NCBI GenBank assembly: GCA_001692895.1
Contig: KV748190.1
Span: 2,505,645 to 2,569,644 of the forward strand
DNA length: 64,000 bases
Direction: 5' to 3'
Source: Cenococcum geophilum 1.58
Lineage: Eukaryota; Ascomycota; Dothideomycetes; Gloniales; Gloniaceae
The position numbers were made by a program, and so were the translations under genes. The notes beneath the pieces were generated by a model that ran no database searches, was not told where the DNA came from, and saw nothing but the letters and a program-made list of their open reading frames with translations. Of this stretch, positions 59,379-64,000 are shown piece after piece (the first letter of the stretch is position 1; every line of letters begins with the position of its first letter).

Positions 59379-61362
59379 GGATTAACTTAAGGGCATAATA
59401 GAGCTATAGGCTTAGTATTAAGACTCTAGGAGGAGTATATTATTAATAGAATCTAGGGCTTAGCGTAAAAGATTATAAAGGAGTATTTAGATTACTAAAG
59501 GAATAAACTAATAAGGCATAAGCCGTATAGAGGGCTATAACCTATTAAAACACTAGAAAGACTATAGGAGGTTATATTATAGGACTTTATTATTAAGTTA
59601 CTAAAATTAAGAGATCCTATTACTGGATAAGATTATAACGCGATCTTAGTAATAGTAGATAAGCTTATAAAGTAGGGATACTTTATAGTATATACAGAAG
59701 AAATCTTAGCAGAAGATGTCGCTAGAATCTATATTAAAGAAGTATTTATAAGACATAGAGTACTAAATAAGATTATATTGGATAGAGATCTAAGATTTAT
59801 AGCAGCATTTTAGGAGGTATTCTTAGCGGAATAAGGAGTTAGAGCAGTAACTTTTACTATATATTATCCGCAGACAGATAGTTAAACGGAAAGATTAAAT
59901 TAGATACTAGAGCAGTATTTAAGACATTATATTAATTACGTATAGAATAATTAGGTATCGCTATTACTAGTTATATAGTTAGCATATAATATAACACCTT
60001 AAGAAGGAATAGGCATATTACCATTTAAGGCAAATTATAGATATAAGCTAAGAATATCGTTATTACTATAATAAGTAAAGAAAACGAGTAGTATAGCTAA
60101 AGAAAGAATAAAGACGTTAATAAATCTTTATATAGACCTTATGGAATTAATAAAGAAAGTATAAGAGAGAATAAAAAAGTATTATAATATTAAGAGATCT
60201 AAGGGACTAGATCTTAAGGAGGGAGATAAAGTATAGCTACTATATAAAAATTTCAAGAGTTAATAATTAAGTAAGAAGTTAAATTACGTTAGACTAGGAC
60301 CTTTTAAAATTACGTAGAGGATTTTACTAGTTACGTTTAAGTTAAACCTACTAGCTAAAATAAAGATCTATTTTATATAGCACATTATAATACTAGAGCC
60401 AGTATACGGAAATATTAAGCTACTAATTTACAAAGCAGACACGTATAGAGGATAGAAAGAAGATAAATGGTAAGTTTTAAAGATCGTTAGTTATAAGGAT
60501 ATTAACAATAAAATATAGTATAAGGTTAAGTAGATAGGCTATACTAAGACTACCTAGGAACTACTAGAGAATTTAAAGAATACTATAGAAAAGGTATAGG
60601 AGTATTAGAAGAAATTAGGTTAGGCAGTATTAATAAAAAAAATTACTAAAAAATAAGTTACCTAAGGGGGACCTAAGAAGAGTAGTTGCCAAACTACTTA
60701 GATCTGTTTTTTTCTCTATTAGAAGAGAATCTGTTCTTTTATTATTAAGTTCCTATAGACCCTATTTTATAAGCTTTTACTCCTTAAAACGCACCTTCTT
60801 ATATACCTTTTTAAGATAAATTAACCAAGTAAACGCCGCAAGACAGGACTTAAGGGCCCTTTACTAAGTATTAGTAGCCTCCCGTTTAGCGTTATAAAAA
60901 TAGTATAACTCCGCTAGAGTAATAGACAGTTTATTATCTAGCCGCGTAGCAGTAAATTAAATATAAAACCCTAAGACAAATTAATTAGGGAACTAGATAA
61001 CTATTAAGAGTAATAGGTTATATATATTTAGCATTAAAGATAAAGTAAACGTTATAGGACGAATAAATATTTACTTTAGTATACTCTAAGTAAAAGGACG
61101 GTTATCGCAAAGATAAACTTACCAATATAATATAGACTAACCCCTCTTTCGAATAATAAGAATACGAAAATAGTATAATCTTACTAAGAAATAATATTAT
61201 AGTAATAGTGCGAGTATAACAAACGGTTAAAGAAAAAGAAGAAGCTTTAGGTATAATAAGTAATAATATTAACCAAATTAATTAGATAGATATTACACCT
61301 CTAATAAACGACTTAGAGATATTTTGGATCTTTAAAGATAAAGATAAAAAGGAGGGAGATAG
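59379..61362 (+). pseudogene. A4 integrase, chromodomain and tail
   Basis: Continues A4 in register with A1 26036-27998: integrase (DFIIKLLKLRDPITG near 59582), chromodomain about 60480-60600 (DINNKIWYKVK..), then the tail to the 3' LTR. RIP stops throughout. Confidence 0.75.
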
Positions 61363-61771
61363 TATTACGGACACTTTAAGTATAATATTATAACTACTAA
61401 AAGAGGAGTCGAAAGAAGCTAGTTAGTTAATTTAAGTATAGTCTAGGATAGAGCCAATAGAACTATGTAATAAGGAATAGTAACTAAGGTTATATAAGGT
61501 AATTTATATAATCTATAGGATCTATATAATCTATAACAGAGTAGATAAAGCATACGTATATTATATATAAGAAGGATTTTATAGGAGTACGGTCGTGTAT
61601 TTAAAGGACTATAGTTCCTTCCTTATAGTAATTCTTAGAATATAATTAGAGTTAATCTATTAGGCAACCACTCCACTAGTTATTATTACGTTGTTAACTT
61701 TAATTTATATTACCTATACACCTAGCCCATTAATAAGCCTACCGTAGTTTTTGCTATAAGGTTCCGTTATA
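61363..61771 (+). repeat. A4 3' LTR
   Basis: 409 bp; it lacks about 15 bp present in the 5' LTR near 61608. Followed by the duplication TATAT. Confidence 0.9.
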
Positions 61772-61776
61772 TATAT

Positions 61777-62481
61777 CCACCTAAGTAAGTAAAAGTTCTT
61801 ACAGACTTATTCCGGCGGCAGACTTAGCAGCTTCTTCTTAAATTTAAAGAGCTGCGTAATAAGGATAACCTTATACTAGTAGAGCTACCTAATACTATTT
61901 AAACTTTAAAGGTAGAGTTTAAGAAAAAGGGTAAGGCTAGAAAGCGTAGTCTTACTAGCCTTAAGTAAGCTAAGAAAGTAGTAAGAAATAGAGAGTAGGT
62001 AAAACAATATAAGAAGCGATAAAAGAACAGGTAGTGGCTGGTAGTGGGTATATATAAGGAGCTTAAAATATTTAAGAGTATAGAGTTGTTAAATGCACTA
62101 CCTATATTAACCGCGCCTAAGAGGTTGCAGTGCTTACTATAAGACTTACCGCGAGCAGCTGCTAAGAAGCGGAAACGTTAGTCGCTAACCTTACCTATAG
62201 CCTCTAGAAAGCCTGCCAAGAAGTCTCTATTAAATAACTTAGTTATATTACGGGGTAGCTTACCTAAAGTACCTATATTAAGGGTAGAGCCAGAGTAGGA
62301 GTTAATGTTATTAAATATATTCGTTTATTCACTATAATTACCTACAACGTCCTCTAGCCAAGACTTTAATGACTTTAACGACTCTAATGACTCCAACAAC
62401 TCTTTTACAAAGCTTAATACTTAGGACATTAACTTTAAGTTATTATAATTTGAACCGGGTGAGGAAGTTAATGTGGCATAA
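61777..62481 (+). pseudogene. MULE transposase, part 3 (C-terminus)
   Basis: Frame of part 2 continues (YPPK.VKVLTDLFRRQT..). It is Lys/Arg-rich (KKKGKARKRSLTSLK, AAAKKRKR) with a likely nuclear localisation signal, then Ser/Asn/Asp repeats (DFNDFNDSNDSNNS) near 62360-62405, and ends at TAA 62479-62481. The tail after the SWIM-like finger is typical in being basic and low in complexity, and it has no further recognisable domain. RIP stops are less frequent than in part 1. Confidence 0.65.
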
Positions 62482-62597
62482 ACTAAGACGCAAGCAATAG
62501 TTATCCTGCCTATATAAACCAGTAATTAAGTGTACGGTATACGCTACCTTATACTATATTTGATATGCATATAAAGAAGTCCTCTATAACTTAGCTA

Positions 62598-62635
62598 GAC
62601 CCTGCTACTAATATTACTGATATTAGTAGGGGGTC
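62598..62635. repeat. hairpin, 10-bp plus 5-bp stem
   Basis: CTACTAATAT (62605-62614), loop TACTG, ATATTAGTAG (62620-62629). The outer GACCC (62598-62602) pairs with GGGTC (62631-62635). Confidence 0.75.
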
Positions 62636-62689
62636 GTCGATTATGTCTATGGCAAGCTTTCCGGCGGTACGATTTAACGATCGCGATCC

Positions 62690-62757
62690 TCGATTATTTA
62701 GGGTATCTCTATCACTGCAGAGACTACCGCAGTAACAGAGACGCCCCAAATAGTCGA
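62690..62757. repeat. long imperfect hairpin
   Basis: The 21-bp arms 62690-62710 and 62737-62757 match except for four positions, all transitions. An inner ACTGC/GCAGT pair extends the structure towards the loop. Confidence 0.7.
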
Positions 62758-62843
62758 TACTCCTGAAGTTCGACACCACCACGAGCACTGTGGCTCTCCT
62801 GCAGTGACCAAGCAGCCTTGACTTCCTTCCAATGCTCGGCGCT

Positions 62844-62943
62844 GAGTCTCGTTGCATCGCCATAGCCTCATTGCATCACCGCAGAGCCTTATAAGCCTTA
62901 TTGCATTACCGCCGAGGCCTTAGCCTAATTGCGCAGCAGAAGG
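62844..62943 (+). repeat. degenerate 20-30 bp tandem repeat
   Basis: Four units built on AGCCTNATTGCATCACCGC start near 62844, 62864, 62894 and 62922. The last one runs into a tRNA-like stretch (GAAGGTCGCGGGTTTAGTTC, 62939-62958) that resembles a T-arm/B-box. Confidence 0.6.
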
Positions 62944-63432
62944 TCGCGGGTTTAGTTCCCATTAGTAGCGTGTTAAAAACGTCAAAAAAAAAGGTTATTT
63001 CCTATTAAATTACGTATCAGCAAGGCTTTAAATTGATCGTGTTGTTCTCATCTTATTTTTAACGCCCTAAATCATATTAAACCTATATATTTGCATTGTG
63101 GCTTAATAGACCACTCAAGAACTTCAGGAAAAGTGGTGTAATTATGTTGGCTAGCTCTAAATCAAAGCAATTGCAGAACTTACTATACCACTACGCCGCG
63201 GAGACTTTGTATTATAATACCTACAATTTAATTAAATTATAACCCCTTCCAAACCTTACAATTGAATATTTTCACATACAACACCACGCCAAGACTTACG
63301 ATGCAGGTGCAGATCACGACTCAAGCATGGCTTAATTATGATGTAATTGGTATACGGCCCTAAGATTAAGATCTACAACACTAAAAACAAGCTCCAAGCC
63401 ACTGATTTTACACCGGCAGAATTGAACTTGGC

Positions 63433-63487
63433 AAAAGATTCGGACAGTAAAGTTACTGCCAAGAGTTACTGTCCGGATCCTGTCCGG
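63433..63487 (-). repeat. MULE right terminal inverted repeat (55 bp)
   Basis: Exact complement of 3045-3099. Its outer bases continue the interrupted host reading frame for seven codons and end it (..AFL-RTGSGQ-stop). Confidence 0.95.
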
Positions 63488-63494
63488 AGGAAGG
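63488..63494. repeat. 7-bp target site duplication of the MULE, right copy
   Basis: AGGAAGG, identical to 3038-3044. Confidence 0.9.
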
Positions 63495-63996
63495 CTTGTT
63501 GAGGGGCGTTCTTGGGGACTTCGTCGGCTTTCGACTCTTTCTCCCTCAACGGTAGTGCGCTTGATTGTGGTTGGATTTTCGCTTGGTTAGATCCTTTCTT
63601 GCGATGCCTTGGTTGCTGGTCCCTCTTTGATCTATGCAAGGTTGCGGGAGCTACAGGCGCAGCTTTCTGTGCTTTTGTTTCCAGCTGTTCTGCTGGTAGT
63701 GCACTCGAACTGGTCTGATTATTCGTCTTCCGAGGACCTTTCTTGGGATATTTTGGCTGTCCATTCTTCTTGTTCAAGCTTTGCGACTTTAGAAGACCGT
63801 TACGCTCGGTTTTCTGAGCTGTGGCAAACTTAGATGATTGCGCTTCTGGCTTGCCCTGTGATTTCAAAGAGGCTGTGGAGGACTCGTGCACTGAGTCTGC
63901 TCGAGGTCTCGATTTCATTCCTGTAACAGTGACCTTCCCATTCTGGAGCGGGGTGGCTTCTGGATCCTGTGATCGGCCCAGGTCAAGAGCCTTCAT
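63488..63996 (-). pseudogene. 5' half of host gene split by the MULE
   Basis: Minus-strand frame from ATG 63996-63994 (MKALDLGRSQDPEATPLQNG..) with no damage through 170 codons to ..NAPQQAFL, where the MULE begins. As it stands, translation would run into the terminal repeat, add RTGSGQ and stop at 63466. This half is rich in Lys, Gln, Ser and Pro, with short basic clusters (KKGPRKTNN, HRKKGSNQAK), so it is probably disordered and possibly nuclear. The globular half lies at 2464-3044. The ATG is four bases from the window edge, so an upstream exon or earlier start cannot be excluded. No family recognised. Confidence 0.85.
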
Positions 63997-64000
63997 CGAA

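Larger units (their letters stand above)
34598..61771 (+). mobile_element. Ty3/gypsy family A copy A4 (carries D, E and F)
   Basis: Bounded by family A LTRs (34598-35021, 61363-61771) and a 5-bp duplication that differs by one C/T transition (CATAT 34593-34597, TATAT 61772-61776). After removing D, E, F and their duplications the element is 7987 bp, close to A1. D sits in gag, E in the reverse transcriptase and F near the start of integrase. The transposase frame of the MULE reads straight across the junction (K-T-Y-P-P-K), confirming the insertion point. Heavily RIP-mutated. Confidence 0.9.
62482..63432 (+). other. MULE 3' noncoding segment, little RIP
   Basis: From about 62600 the composition becomes near normal: CpA and TpG are frequent, unlike all DNA to the left. 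It holds two hairpins (62598-62635, 62690-62757), a degenerate tandem repeat (62844-62943) and a tRNA-like stretch (about 62920-62972). The 90-codon minus frame at 62591-62863 has no recognisable motif and overlaps the hairpins. The last 430 bp up to the terminal repeat show nothing further. It may be host DNA carried by the MULE. Confidence 0.5.
3045..63487 (+). mobile_element. Mutator-like (MULE) transposon inflated to 60.4 kb by nested retrotransposons
   Basis: Perfect 55-bp terminal inverted repeats and a perfect 7-bp target duplication bound a 60,443-bp unit. The MULE's own DNA is 3045-4816, 33739-34597 and 61777-63487, 4342 bp in all, a usual size for an autonomous MULE. Its single transposase gene runs on the plus strand from ATG 3362 and is split by family A retrotransposons A3 (4817-33733) and A4 (34598-61771). 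The family call rests on a FAR1-like N-terminal domain, the MULE catalytic region ending in the KWHITKNI motif and a SWIM-like zinc finger. It disrupts a host coding sequence. Coding parts carry RIP mutations; the last 0.9 kb hardly does. MULEs usually make 8-11 bp duplications, so 7 bp is slightly atypical. Confidence 0.9.

Noticed and set aside
62591..62863. Minus-strand frame of 90 codons
   Set aside because: Overlaps two hairpins, has no recognisable motif and no support from neighbours.
62882..62972. A complete tRNA gene
   Set aside because: Only a T-arm-like part is present; no acceptor or anticodon stem could be paired.
3100..63432. A centromere or simple AT isochore
   Set aside because: The AT-richness follows identifiable elements with defined borders; no satellite was seen, and host coding sequence lies directly at both ends.
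3045..63487. A giant cargo-carrying element of the Starship type, suggested by the 60-kb size
   Set aside because: No tyrosine recombinase (DUF3435) frame was seen near either end, there are no intact cargo genes, and the ends are long inverted repeats. Size is fully explained by nested retrotransposons with their own target duplications.
3045..63487. A Polinton/Maverick element, which also has inverted ends and short duplications
   Set aside because: No protein-primed polymerase, retroviral-type integrase of its own or capsid genes; 6-bp duplications would be expected.

Overview
The window looks like part of a filamentous ascomycete genome (Pezizomycotina) in which repeat-induced point mutation (RIP) has been very active. 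About 3 kb at the left edge and 0.5 kb at the right edge have normal base composition and hold host genes. Between them, almost everything from about 3.3 to 62.5 kb is AT-rich, full of TpA and poor in CpA/TpG, while CpG is largely kept. Its reading frames are broken mostly by TAA and TAG where Gln or Trp would stand. That is the classic RIP scar on transposons.

The 60-kb block is one nested insertion. Its outer shell is a Mutator-like DNA transposon (MULE) of about 4.3 kb. It has perfect 55-bp terminal inverted repeats (3045-3099 and 63433-63487) and a perfect 7-bp target duplication (AGGAAGG, 3038-3044 and 63488-63494). It landed inside the coding sequence of a minus-strand host gene. Removing the element and one duplication copy joins the two halves in frame into a protein of about 360 codons. 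The MULE transposase is itself split into three pieces (3362-4816, 33739-34597, 61777-62481) by two retrotransposon clusters.

Left cluster, 4817-33733: chromoviral Ty3/gypsy family A in minus orientation (A3), with target duplication TTAAT. It is interrupted by a second chromovirus (B, plus strand, 8829-17743, duplication GTAAC). It is joined at 17832/17833 to a further minus-strand copy (A2), which in turn carries a complete plus-strand copy (A1, 20474-28422, duplication CTAAT). The pattern of duplications indicates that A2 went into A3 and that LTR-LTR recombination then deleted the rest of A3.

Right cluster, 34598-61771: a complete plus-strand family A copy (A4, duplication YATAT), with three retrotransposons in it: D (Ty1/copia, minus, 35510-41454, GAAGG), E (Ty3/gypsy, plus, 44733-51647, YATTA) and F (Ty1/copia, minus, 53062-59373, ATAAG). 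Nesting reaches five levels: host gene > MULE > A3 > A2 > A1. With nested parts removed, lengths agree well (A1 7949, A2 7947, A4 7987 bp), which supports the boundaries.

The left flank also has a three-exon host gene (78-884, minus), a Tc1/mariner remnant with TA duplication (1056-1679) carrying a smaller MITE inside its own terminal repeat (1083-1337), and weak traces of an ankyrin-type gene. The least explained parts are a hairpin motif shared by the 3' ends of copia elements D and F and gypsy element E, an unidentified coding block in B between pol and the 3' LTR, and the barely RIP-mutated 3' end of the MULE (62.5-63.4 kb), which holds hairpins, a degenerate tandem repeat and a tRNA-like fragment. 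All calls come from reading the sequence by eye; no database search was possible.
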